Positions 7,114-13,281 of a stretch of DNA of 13,770 nucleotides are shown here, piece by piece (the first letter of the stretch is position 1; each line of letters begins with the position of its first letter). Origin of the DNA: Microbacteriaceae bacterium (lineage in GTDB: Bacteria; Actinomycetota; Actinomycetes; Actinomycetales; Microbacteriaceae). Both the position numbers and the translations under genes were made by a program. The notes beneath the pieces are model-generated. The model saw only the letters and a list, made by a program, of their open reading frames with translations, had not been told where the DNA came from and did no database searches. The stretch is from the NCBI GenBank assembly GCA_017744755.1, contig JAGIAU010000035.1, positions 1 through 13,770 of the forward strand, given 5' to 3'.

Positions 7114-8571
7114 ATGTGCGGCATCGTCGGCGTCGTCTCGCCCAACCCCGTCGCGCAGAGCATCTACGACTCGCTCGGTCTGCTCCAGCACCGCGGGCAG
7201 GACTCGACGGGCATCGCGACCGCCGACGGCTCGACCATCCACATGCACAAGGCGCGCGGACAGGTGCGCGAGGCGTACCGCACCCGCGACATGCGCAGTC
7301 TCATCGGCACGATGGGGCTCGGGCACGTCCGGTACACGACGCGCGGCGACGCGAAGCAGGAACAGGAGTCGCAGCCCTTCTACGTGAACGCGCCCTACGG
7401 CATCGTCCTCGTGCACAACGGCAATCTGACGAACGTCCGGGAGCTCACGACCGAGCTCTTCACCCGCGACCGCCGCCACCTGAACACGAACTCCGACACC
7501 GAGCTCCTCGTGAACGTCCTCGCGAACGAGCTGCAGGCCCAGGTCCGCGGCAAGCGCCTCGACCCCGACCAGGTGTTCGACGCGATCGAGACGCTGCACG
7601 AGCGCGTCGAGGGCTCCTACGCCTGCATCGCGCTCATCGGCGGCGAGGGGGTGCTCGCGTTCCGCGACCCCTTCGGCATCCGTCCGCTCGTCCTCGGCAA
7701 GAAGACCGAGGGCCTGCTCGGCACCGAGTGGATCGTCGCGAGCGAGTCCGTCGTCCTGGAGAACTCCGACTACGAGGTCGTCCGCGACGTCGAGCCGGGC
7801 GAGGCGATCTTCATCACGCGCAGCGGCGAGCTGTACTCGCGGCAGTGCGCGAAGAACCCCGTGCTCATCCCGTGCTCCTTCGAGTACGTGTACCTCGCGC
7901 GGCCCGACTCCGTCATGAACGGCATCTCCGTCTACGAGGCGCGCCTGCGTCTCGGCGACCGGCTCGCCCACACGATCGAGAAGTACACGCCGTCCGGCGC
8001 GATCGACGTCGTCATGCCGATCCCGGACTCCTCCCGCCCCGCCGCGATGCAGGTCGCGCGCCGGCTCGGCATCGAGTACCGCGAGGGCTTCTACAAGAAC
8101 CGCTACGTCGGGCGGACGTTCATCATGCCCGGCCAGGAGCAGCGCCGGAAGTCGGTGAAGCAGAAGCTCAACGCGATGGGCAGCGAGTTCAAGGGGAAGA
8201 ACGTCCTCATCGTCGACGACTCGATCGTCCGAGGCACCACCTCGCGCGAGATCGTCGAGATGACGCGGGCCGCCGGCGCGAACTCCGTGACGTTCACGAG
8301 CGCGGCGCCGCCGGTGCGCTACCCGCACGTCTACGGCATCAACATGCCGACCCGACGCGAGCTCGTCGCGGCCGGCCGGACGATCCCGGAGATCAACCGC
8401 GAGCTAGGCAGCGACTACCTCGTCTACCAGGAGGTCGCCGACATGCAGGCGGCCATCATCGAGGGCTCGTCGGTGAACGCGCTCGAGATGTCCTGCTTCA
8501 CGGGCGACTACGTGACCGGCACGGTGGGCGAGGAATACCTCGCCTGGGTCGAGGCGAACCAGCTCAGCTGA
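7114..8571 (+). CDS. purF: Amidophosphoribosyltransferase (glutamine PRPP amidotransferase)
   Basis: Catalyses the first committed step of purine synthesis, PRPP plus glutamine to 5-phosphoribosylamine, in the cytoplasm. The 485-residue length is normal. The protein begins MCGIVGV, so Cys2 is the N-terminal nucleophile of a class II glutamine amidotransferase domain, with no propeptide beyond the initiator Met. Further motifs are LLQHRGQDSTGI near residue 25, GHVRYTT near residue 70, and HNGNLTN. The C-terminal phosphoribosyltransferase domain has the PRPP-binding loop VLIVDDSIVRGTT from residue 364. The cysteines that bind the 4Fe-4S cluster in Bacillus-type PurF are mostly absent: His405 stands in YPHVYGIN where the Bacillus enzyme has Cys, and only one Cys (461) remains in the C-terminal SCFTGDY motif. 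This resembles the clusterless E. coli type. The gene converges with the VOC gene, with 27 bp between the two stop codons. Confidence 0.98.
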   Translation: MCGIVGVVSPNPVAQSIYDSLGLLQHRGQDSTGIATADGSTIHMHKARGQVREAYRTRDMRSLIGTMGLGHVRYTTRGDAKQEQESQPFYVNAPYGIVLVHNGNLTNVRELTTELFTRDRRHLNTNSDTELLVNVLANELQAQVRGKRLDPDQVFDAIETLHERVEGSYACIALIGGEGVLAFRDPFGIRPLVLGKKTEGLLGTEWIVASESVVLENSDYEVVRDVEPGEAIFITRSGELYSRQCAKNPVLIPCSFEYVYLARPDSVMNGISVYEARLRLGDRLAHTIEKYTPSGAIDVVMPIPDSSRPAAMQVARRLGIEYREGFYKNRYVGRTFIMPGQEQRRKSVKQKLNAMGSEFKGKNVLIVDDSIVRGTTSREIVEMTRAAGANSVTFTSAAPPVRYPHVYGINMPTRRELVAAGRTIPEINRELGSDYLVYQEVADMQAAIIEGSSVNALEMSCFTGDYVTGTVGEEYLAWVEANQLS

Positions 8572-8598
8572 ATCGTCCGGGTCCCTGCACAGGGGCCG

Positions 8599-9042
8599 TC
8601 AGGCCGGAGTCGACGGATCGGCGGCGCCCGAGATGTTCACCATCCACTTGACGCCATAGCGATCGTTGACCTCGCCGAAGGAGTCGCCCCACGGCGCCGC
8701 CTCGAGCGGGACGACGACGGTGCCGCTCTCGGCGAGGCCCTCCCAGGCGCGGCGCAGCACCGCCTCGTCGTCGCCCATGAGCGCGAGCGTGACCCACCCG
8801 GGGTCGACGGGTCCGTCGGCGCGGGTCGAGTCGGGGCGGTTGTCGTCGGCGGCGTAGAGGTTGATCCCGGCATCCGTCTCGAGCGCGCCGTGCATGACGA
8901 GGTCGGCATCGGGGCCTTCGCCGTAGCCGAAGGAGCCGTACGTCGTGACGTTCGGCGTGCCGCCGAGGACGGAGGCGTAGAAGTCGAGCGCCTCGCGGGC
9001 GCCGCTGCGGAAGCTCAGATAGGGGGAGAGTCTGGCCGTCAT
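8599..9042 (-). CDS. PhnB-like VOC superfamily (glyoxalase/bleomycin-resistance fold) protein
   Basis: 147 residues from ATG 9042. The sequence follows the PhnB/3-demethylubiquinone-methyltransferase-like subfamily of vicinal oxygen chelate proteins: SPYLSFRSGAREALDFYASVLGG at the N-terminus (first beta-alpha unit), GINLYAADD in the middle, then the family-typical ending VPLEAAPWGDSFGEVNDRYG followed by VKWMVNI. His51 in the VMHGALE segment is a possible metal ligand. These are small cytoplasmic proteins whose substrates are seldom known, so no reaction is proposed. A longer start (9120) would run into the upstream gene, whose stop is at 9053, so ATG 9042 (10 bp after that stop) is preferred even though its ribosome binding site is weak. 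It is probably co-transcribed with the two-helix membrane protein gene. Confidence 0.88.
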   Translation of the reverse strand: MTARLSPYLSFRSGAREALDFYASVLGGTPNVTTYGSFGYGEGPDADLVMHGALETDAGINLYAADDNRPDSTRADGPVDPGWVTLALMGDDEAVLRRAWEGLAESGTVVVPLEAAPWGDSFGEVNDRYGVKWMVNISGAADPSTPA

Positions 9043-9052
9043 GCGGCCGAGG

Positions 9053-9430
9053 CTACGCCCGGGGCTCGTCGGTGTCGACCGGGGATTCGCTCGGAGCGTT
9101 CTCCACAGCCGTGGCCTCACGGACGGTCTCCACAGGCTCCGCGGCCGGCTGGACGGCGCCGCGCTCCACCTCCACGAGCTTCGAGCCCCGACGGCTGACG
9201 GCGTCCGCGACGATCGCCGCGACGGCGCCGAGGACGACGCCCGCGGAGACGCCGTAGAGGCTCATGTAGCCCACGGTGCCCCACATCCCGACCGCCGGGT
9301 CCGCGGGGAACGACGTCGTGACGGCGACCGTGACGAGCAGACCGACGATGGCGCCGAGTCCGATGAACACGCCGTACTTCGGCGCGCGCCGGACGCGGGC
9401 GGTGCGCTGCTCGTGGGTCTCGTTCGTCAC
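9053..9430 (-). CDS. Small two-helix membrane protein, unknown function
   Basis: 125 residues starting at GTG 9430. This start is preferred because GGAGAA (9438-9443) lies 7 nt upstream, whereas longer versions would have to translate the hairpin at 9464-9535. The protein has a basic N-terminal region, hydrophobic helices at about 18-40 and 53-77, and a polar acidic C-terminal tail rich in E, P and A (about 85-125). The TM segments contain glycine and alanine (GVFIGLGAIVG; GVSAGVVLGAVAA), suggesting tight helix packing. I do not recognise a named family. It lies upstream of the VOC gene with a 10-bp gap, so both are probably on one transcript, and it is separated from the sterol-carrier-family gene by the hairpin. 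Confidence 0.8.
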   Translation of the reverse strand: MTNETHEQRTARVRRAPKYGVFIGLGAIVGLLVTVAVTTSFPADPAVGMWGTVGYMSLYGVSAGVVLGAVAAIVADAVSRRGSKLVEVERGAVQPAAEPVETVREATAVENAPSESPVDTDEPRA

Positions 9431-9463
9431 GCGTCCATTCTCCAGCCTCCAGGATGTGGACCG

Positions 9464-9535
9464 GTCGAGTGTGTGCGTTCGCGTCGAGTGTGCATGCACG
9501 AGGGCGCACACTCGACGCGAACGCACACGTTCGGC
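9464..9535 (-). terminator. Perfect 23-bp hairpin behind the sterol-carrier-family gene (terminator or REP-like element)
   Basis: The arms 9471-9493 and 9506-9528 are perfect reverse complements (23 bp) around a 12-nt loop. Pairing continues outward, with three G-U pairs, to 9464/9535. The right end lies 2 bp beyond the stop codon of the minus-strand gene that ends at 9538. The arms contain repeated TCGAGTGTG elements, at 9465 and 9484. No T-tract follows on either strand, so this would be a tail-less terminator of the sort proposed for actinobacteria, or a dispersed extragenic palindrome. The structure is certain, the role is inferred. Confidence 0.55.
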
Positions 9536-9537
9536 GG

Positions 9538-9960
9538 TCAGATCAGCGGAAGGTACGCCGTGAGGTCCGCGCGGGAGCCTGACGCGGCGACCCGCCCGGC
9601 GTCCACGGCATCGGCCCAGGACAGCACGCCCCCCGCGAGCGCGAGCCAGGTCGCCGCGTCCGTCTCGATCACGTTCGGCGGCGTGCCGCGGGTGTGCCGC
9701 GGGCCCTCGACCGCCTGGACGGCGCCGTAGGGCGGGACGCGGACCTCAAGGGTCTTGCCGGGGGCCTGGTCACCGAGGAGCTGGAGGGTCCAGCGGACGG
9801 CGGTCGCGATCGTCTCGCGGTCGCCCTTCGACTCGCCGCGCTCGCTCAGGGACCCCGTGTCGTCGGCCCCCTGAGCGCCCTTCGTCTCGCTTCGCTCGCT
9901 CAGGAACCGCTGTGCGAGTCGAAGGGCCTCCCGGCCCGCCGCGTCGTCGATGCGCTTCAC
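9538..9960 (-). CDS. Actinobacterial sterol-carrier-family protein carrying an internal repeat insertion
   Basis: 140 residues from GTG 9960, with a good GGGAGG ribosome binding site (9969-9974) 8 nt upstream. The GTG overlaps the TGA of the DUF3465 gene by 4 bp (GTGA, 9957-9960), so the two are translationally coupled. The core matches the short SCP2-like family that I recall as a neighbour of purine genes in actinobacteria: LEVRVPPYGAVQAVEGPRHT then RGTPPNVIETD (residues 71-101), then TWLALAGG and a VLSWADAVDAGRVAASGSRADL C-terminal region. The function is unknown; lipid binding is only suggested by the family name. The odd feature is residues 20-46, where the peptides LSERSETKG and LSERGESKG come from two in-frame copies of a palindromic-type DNA repeat (9824-9850 and 9878-9904). 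The core fold looks intact. Confidence 0.85.
   Translation of the reverse strand: MKRIDDAAGREALRLAQRFLSERSETKGAQGADDTGSLSERGESKGDRETIATAVRWTLQLLGDQAPGKTLEVRVPPYGAVQAVEGPRHTRGTPPNVIETDAATWLALAGGVLSWADAVDAGRVAASGSRADLTAYLPLI
9824..9904. repeat. Two copies of a 27-bp palindromic-type repeat inside the sterol-carrier-family gene
   Basis: The copies lie at 9824-9850 and 9878-9904, are identical at 24 of 27 positions (both start CCCTTCG and end GCTCGCTCAGG) and are exactly 54 bp apart, so both are read in the same frame. The sequence resembles a dispersed intergenic repeat (CCTGAGCGAGCG...CGAAGGG) that I recall from Microbacteriaceae and related genomes. That memory is unverified. Confidence 0.75.
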
Positions 9961-10502
9961 CAGTACCGCCTCCCGTCCCACTCGAGCCAGCCGTCGGGAT
10001 GACTTCCGCCGTCGGCCCGGTGCGTCCAGTGGATCGTGCCGCCCTGCTCCGTCCAGACGTACTCCCCGTTGAAGTCGACGCGGTCGCCCGCGGCGAGCCC
10101 GTCGAGCCGGGGGAAGCCGTCGATGTTGTGCGCGAAGAGGATCGTCATGCCGTTCGTCAGCTCGAGGATGAAGCGCTGGTGACGGTCGCCGTCCACGTCG
10201 TCGGACAGCGTCCGCTGCACCCAGCCGAAGCCCTGCACCTGCACCTCGGACCGCTGCGTCTCGAAGAGCTGCGCGATCGCCGCGGCGCCGCCGTCGTCGT
10301 CCTCGGCCGCGTCGGGTGCCGCGGTGCCGGGTGCCGCCGGCTGCACGACCGCCGGGCCGCTCGGCAGCGCGTTCCGCTCCGGCGCCTCCGATCCGGGAGC
10401 CCGGCTCCCCCACGCGGACACCCATACGACGACGCCGATCACCGCGGCGATGAGGATCGCGCCGATCACCGGCTTCAGCTTCGACGCACCCTTCGCGGCC
10501 AT
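9957..10502 (-). CDS. DUF3465 domain protein with N-terminal membrane anchor
   Basis: 181 residues. There is one hydrophobic helix at about 11-31 after a basic N-terminus (KGASKLK), which predicts an anchored extracytoplasmic protein. A low-complexity Ala/Pro/Asp linker (33-75) follows, then a domain (about 77-181) with the DUF3465 hallmarks GDRHQRFILEL (105-115), AHNIDGFPRL (124-133), FNGEYVWTEQGGTIHWTHR (144-162) and a terminal GWLEWDGRRYW. The conserved histidines suggest a metal or small-ligand role, but the family is uncharacterised. The ATG at 10502 has no usable ribosome binding site; a TAGCGT hexamer 6 bp upstream suggests a leaderless transcript. It is divergent from purD with only 28 bp between start codons and is the first gene of a coupled pair with the sterol-carrier-family gene. 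Confidence 0.9.
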   Translation of the reverse strand: MAAKGASKLKPVIGAILIAAVIGVVVWVSAWGSRAPGSEAPERNALPSGPAVVQPAAPGTAAPDAAEDDDGGAAAIAQLFETQRSEVQVQGFGWVQRTLSDDVDGDRHQRFILELTNGMTILFAHNIDGFPRLDGLAAGDRVDFNGEYVWTEQGGTIHWTHRADGGSHPDGWLEWDGRRYW

Positions 10503-10530
10503 GCCTCAACGCTAACTAGGCTTGGGGCTC
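10503..10530. promoter_or_regulatory. 28-bp divergent purD / DUF3465 promoter region
   Basis: For purD, TAGGCT (10517-10522, a TAnnnT-type -10) lies 8 bp before the ATG. For the minus-strand gene, TAGCGT (10514 down to 10509) lies 6 bp before its ATG. Both placements would put the transcription start at or next to the start codon. The -35 regions would fall inside the opposite gene. The hexamers are only partial matches, so this is a reasoned guess. Confidence 0.4.
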
Positions 10531-11769
10531 ATGCGGATCCTCGTCCTCGGCTCGGGCGCCCGAGAGCACGCGATCGTCCAGGCACTCCTCCGCGAGGGCG
10601 GCCACGAGATCATCGCCGCGCCCGGCAACGCCGGGATCGCCGCCGAGGTCGAGACCGTCGCGCTGAACCCCGCCGACCCTGTGGTCGTCGCCGACTACGC
10701 GGTCGACAACGACGTCGCGCTCGTCGTCGTCGGGCCCGAGGCGCCGCTCGTCGCGGGCGTCGCGGACGCGCTGCGCACCCGCGGGATCCCCGTCTTCGGC
10801 CCCGGCCGGGCCGCGGCGGCGATCGAGGGCAGCAAGGCGTTCGCGAAGCGGATCATGGAGTCCGCCGGGGTCCCGACCGGCGCCGCCGTCCGCGCCGGCA
10901 CGCTCGCCGAGGCGGAGGAGGCGCTCGACGCCCTCGGCTCGCCCTACGTCGTCAAGGCCGACGGGCTCGCCGCCGGCAAGGGCGTCCTCGTCACGGAGGA
11001 TCGCGCCGCCGCGCTCGCGCACGCCGCGCTCTGGCTGCAGCACGGGGACGTCGTCGTCGAGGAGTTCCTCGCCGGCCAGGAGGTCTCGCTCTTCTTCCTC
11101 AGCGACGGGACGCACATCCTCCCGCTCACCCCGGCCCAGGACTACAAGCGCGCCCACGACGGCGACGAGGGTCCGAACACCGGCGGCATGGGCGCCTACT
11201 CCCCGCTCCCTTGGCTGCCGGAGGACTTCGTCGAGGAGGTCGCCGAGCGGGTCGCGCTGCCGACCGTGCGGCAGCTCGCCGCCGAGCAGACGCCGTTCAT
11301 CGGGCTCCTCTACTGCGGCCTCATCGTCACGCCGGCCGGCATCCGCGTCATCGAGTTCAACGCGCGCTTCGGCGACCCGGAGACCCAGGTCGTGCTCGCG
11401 CGGCTGACGACGCCGCTCTCCGGCCTGCTGCTCGCCGCCGCGACGGGTCAGCTGGCCGGCATGCCCGCGCCGGCCTTCACCGACGACGTCGCGATCACCG
11501 TCGTGCTCGCCTCCGAGGGCTACCCCGAGGCGCCGGTCACGGGCCGCGAGATCACCGGCCTCGACGCCGTCCGGGATGTCTCGGTCGCCCACGCCGCGAC
11601 CGCGCGCACGCCCGCCGGCGCCACGGTCGCGACCGGCGGCCGCGTGCTCTCCGTCATCGCCACGGCCCCCGACTTCGCCGGCGCGCGGGCGAGGGCCTAC
11701 GCCGCGCTCGGGACCATCGGACTCGACGGCGGCCACTACCGCAGGGACATCGCCGAGCGCGTCTCCTAG
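10531..11769 (+). CDS. purD: Phosphoribosylamine-glycine ligase (GAR synthetase)
   Basis: Second step of purine synthesis: phosphoribosylamine, glycine and ATP to GAR, in the cytoplasm. The 412 residues match the family's usual length. The N-terminal domain starts MRILVLGSGAREHAI and contains VVVGPEAPLVAG near residue 68 and GPGRAAAAIEGSKAFAK near residue 90. The ATP-grasp region shows VVKADGLAAGKGVLV near residue 141, NTGGMGAYSPLP near residue 216, and the Mg-binding EFNARFGDPETQ near residue 275. The ATG at 10531 is chosen because MRILVLGSG is the canonical N-terminus; a TTG three codons earlier is less likely. It lies opposite the DUF3465 gene and is followed after 50 bp by purC, which appears to have its own promoter. 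Confidence 0.98.
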   Translation: MRILVLGSGAREHAIVQALLREGGHEIIAAPGNAGIAAEVETVALNPADPVVVADYAVDNDVALVVVGPEAPLVAGVADALRTRGIPVFGPGRAAAAIEGSKAFAKRIMESAGVPTGAAVRAGTLAEAEEALDALGSPYVVKADGLAAGKGVLVTEDRAAALAHAALWLQHGDVVVEEFLAGQEVSLFFLSDGTHILPLTPAQDYKRAHDGDEGPNTGGMGAYSPLPWLPEDFVEEVAERVALPTVRQLAAEQTPFIGLLYCGLIVTPAGIRVIEFNARFGDPETQVVLARLTTPLSGLLLAAATGQLAGMPAPAFTDDVAITVVLASEGYPEAPVTGREITGLDAVRDVSVAHAATARTPAGATVATGGRVLSVIATAPDFAGARARAYAALGTIGLDGGHYRRDIAERVS

Positions 11770-11780
11770 GTGCGGAGCGC

Positions 11781-11813
11781 GGAGAACGCGCAGCGCGTCC
11801 TCCCGGGGATAAT
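11781..11813 (+). promoter_or_regulatory. purC promoter with overlapping palindrome, leaderless architecture
   Basis: GATAAT at 11808-11813 matches the -10 consensus at five of six positions and is followed by exactly 6 bp and the purC GTG at 11820, so the transcript would start at the start codon. There is no ribosome binding site. GGAGAACGCGC (11781-11791), a central A, and GCGCGTCCTCC (11793-11803) form a 23-bp palindrome with 10 of 11 pairs. It covers the -35 position and ends 4 bp before the -10. It could be an operator or a tail-less terminator for purD. Confidence 0.65.
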
Positions 11814-11819
11814 CGTCGG

Positions 11820-12662
11820 GTGAGCCTCGCCGATTGGACCCATACCTACTCCGGCAAGGTCCGCGACCTGTACGAGCGGGCCGACCTGCCCGGTCGGGTG
11901 CTCCTCGTCGCGAGCGACCGCGTGAGCGCGTTCGACCACGTGCTCGACCCCGCGATCCCCGGCAAGGGGGCGCTGCTGACGCGGCTGTCGCGCTGGTGGT
12001 TCGCGCGGTTCGCCGACGTGCCGAACCATCTCGTCGCCGACGAGTCGCCCATCCCCTCCGAGGTCCGGGACCGGTCGATGCTCGTGCGCACGCTCGACAT
12101 GCACCCCGTCGAGTGCGTCGTCCGCGGCTACCTGTCGGGCTCGGGCTGGAAGGAGTACCGGGCCTCCGGCACGGTGTGCGGGATCGCGCTGCCGGGCGGG
12201 CTCGCCGACGGCGACCGCCTGCCGGAGCCGGTCTTCACGCCCGCGTGGAAGGCGCCGCAGGGCTCGCACGACGAGAACATCTCCTTCGACCGCGTCGTCG
12301 AGCTCGTCGGCGCGGACGTGGCCGAGCAGCTCCGGGAGGCCTCGCTGTCCATCTTCGCCCGGGCCTCCGCGATCGCGGAGGCGCGCGGGGTCATCCTCGC
12401 CGACACGAAGTTCGAGTTCGGCGCGTCGGACGAGCATGCGGTCGTGCTCGCCGACGAGGTCCTCACCTCCGACTCCTCGCGCTACTGGGACAAGGCCGCC
12501 TATGACGCGGGCCGCCGCGGCGTCAGCTGGGACAAGCAGGGCGTCCGCGACTGGCTCGCGGCCCGCTGGGACGGCACCGGCACGCCGCCGCGCCTCGACG
12601 AGGAGATCGTCGCGGCGACCGCTGCCCGCTATGCCGAGCTCATCGAGCGCCTGACGGCGTAG
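11820..12662 (+). CDS. purC: Phosphoribosylaminoimidazole-succinocarboxamide (SAICAR) synthase
   Basis: Joins aspartate to CAIR using ATP in de novo purine synthesis; cytoplasmic. It has 280 residues from a GTG start, close to the family norm. Visible motifs are YSGKVRDLYE (near residue 10, nucleotide-binding loop), VASDRVSAFDHVL near residue 30, the signature RGYLSGSGWKEY near residue 104, QGSHDENISFD near residue 150, and ILADTKFEFG near residue 193, corresponding to the second SAICAR synthase signature (D-x-K-x-EFG). The same frame stays open far upstream, but that part is antisense-like arginine-rich sequence overlapping purD. GTG 11820 places the canonical N-terminus first and sits 6 bp after a near-consensus -10. 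Confidence 0.97.
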   Translation: MSLADWTHTYSGKVRDLYERADLPGRVLLVASDRVSAFDHVLDPAIPGKGALLTRLSRWWFARFADVPNHLVADESPIPSEVRDRSMLVRTLDMHPVECVVRGYLSGSGWKEYRASGTVCGIALPGGLADGDRLPEPVFTPAWKAPQGSHDENISFDRVVELVGADVAEQLREASLSIFARASAIAEARGVILADTKFEFGASDEHAVVLADEVLTSDSSRYWDKAAYDAGRRGVSWDKQGVRDWLAARWDGTGTPPRLDEEIVAATAARYAELIERLTA

Positions 12663-12689
12663 GACTGCGGACCGGGGCGTCCGAACGTC

Positions 12690-12738
12690 TCAGTAGTACT
12701 GATTTCCCCGGGTGCACCGCGAATCCGCGTCATAGCCT
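12690..12738 (+). promoter_or_regulatory. Candidate promoter and operator of the small membrane protein between purC and purS
   Basis: TCAGTA-G-TACTGA at 12690-12702 is a perfect interrupted palindrome of the sort bound by dimeric regulators. TAGCCT at 12733-12738 is a TAnnnT-type -10 whose start point would be near 12745, leaving a leader of about 60 nt. The palindrome would then be centred near -50. No -35 is obvious. The 144-bp stretch between purC and the next gene otherwise holds nothing I can name. Confidence 0.4.
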
Positions 12739-12806
12739 CGCGGGTCCCGGCTCCCCTGTGCATGACCACCTCGACCGACGAGGTGGGAGGACTCGAAGGG
12801 GATGCG

Positions 12807-13172
12807 ATGAACCTCCAGCAGATCGTGCTCATGGTCGCCGGATGCAGCGTCGGCGCGCTCATCGCCGCGGCCGTCTCGCTGTGGCGCACGGCGCACCGCT
12901 CCCGGCCGCACTACGTGCGCACCGACTCCGACGTGCACGGCTACACCGAAGGGTTCCGCGCGGCGAGCGCGACCGGCGCCGCGGGCGGGCTCACCGCCGG
13001 CGCGATGCGCGAGCAGGCCCGCCTCGGCTCGCGCCGCCTCGGCAGCGCCTCCTCCTTCGCCCCCGACGCACCGGTCCAGCCGGTCGTCGCCCTCGGCTCG
13101 CGCCGCAGCGACGACTGGGACGAGACGGCGCTCGAAGACAGCCGCGCCTTCCTCGTGCACACCGTGGGCTGA
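12807..13172 (+). CDS. Small single-helix membrane protein, unknown function
   Basis: 121 residues from ATG 12807, preceded at 5 nt by GAAGGGG (12795-12801), a good ribosome binding site. An ATG at 12762 in the same frame is less well supported. Residues 5-25 are a hydrophobic helix (QIVLMVAGCSVGALIAAAV), followed by a basic stretch (RTAHRSR) that predicts a cytoplasmic C-terminal region. The remaining 90 residues are polar, with LGSRR occurring at 73-77 and 96-100, an SDDWDE acidic patch and no recognisable domain. It sits between purC and purS in the same orientation but has its own promoter-like sequence and a hairpin behind it, so it may not be a purine gene. I do not recognise a family. 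Confidence 0.75.
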   Translation: MNLQQIVLMVAGCSVGALIAAAVSLWRTAHRSRPHYVRTDSDVHGYTEGFRAASATGAAGGLTAGAMREQARLGSRRLGSASSFAPDAPVQPVVALGSRRSDDWDETALEDSRAFLVHTVG

Positions 13173-13224
13173 CCCGGACCAGGGCCGTCGGCACGCCCCC
13201 ATCCCAGTCCGGCGGCCCTCCCCA

Positions 13225-13268
13225 CGGCCGTGCCGTCCGCCCTCCCCCCCCGGCGGACGGCACGGCCG
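13225..13268 (+). terminator. 17-bp hairpin abutting the purS promoter
   Basis: The arms 13225-13241 and 13252-13268 are perfect reverse complements (core GGCCGTGCCGTCCGCC) around a C-rich 10-nt loop. There is no T-tract, so it would be a tail-less terminator for the small membrane protein gene. Its right arm ends one base before the purS -10 hexamer, so it also covers the region where a -35 would be. A regulatory role in purS expression is an alternative. Confidence 0.6.
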
Positions 13269-13269
13269 G

Positions 13270-13275
13270 TACAAT
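13270..13275 (+). promoter_or_regulatory. purS -10 element, leaderless architecture
   Basis: TACAAT matches the -10 consensus at five of six positions. It is followed by exactly 6 bp (TCAGGG) and the GTG start of purS at 13282, so the RNA would begin at the start codon. This is the same geometry as at purC. Confidence 0.65.
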
Positions 13276-13281
13276 TCAGGG

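Noticed and set aside
8572..8598. Short palindromic sequence CCCTGCACAGGG between purF and the VOC gene as a bidirectional terminator
   Set aside because: The stem is only 4-5 bp with a tiny loop and no T-tract; too weak to call.
9431..9526. Longer start (9526) for the two-helix membrane protein
   Set aside because: It would translate through the 23-bp hairpin and give His/Thr/Arg-rich sequence; GTG 9430 has a good ribosome binding site.
9824..9904. The two 27-bp copies as the start of a CRISPR array
   Set aside because: Only two copies, inside a coding frame, with a 27-bp spacing segment in the same frame and no cas gene nearby.
9912..11819. 636-codon extension of the purC frame upstream
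   Set aside because: It overlaps purD in another frame and is almost pure Arg/Gly/Ala/Pro; the canonical PurC N-terminus starts at 11820.
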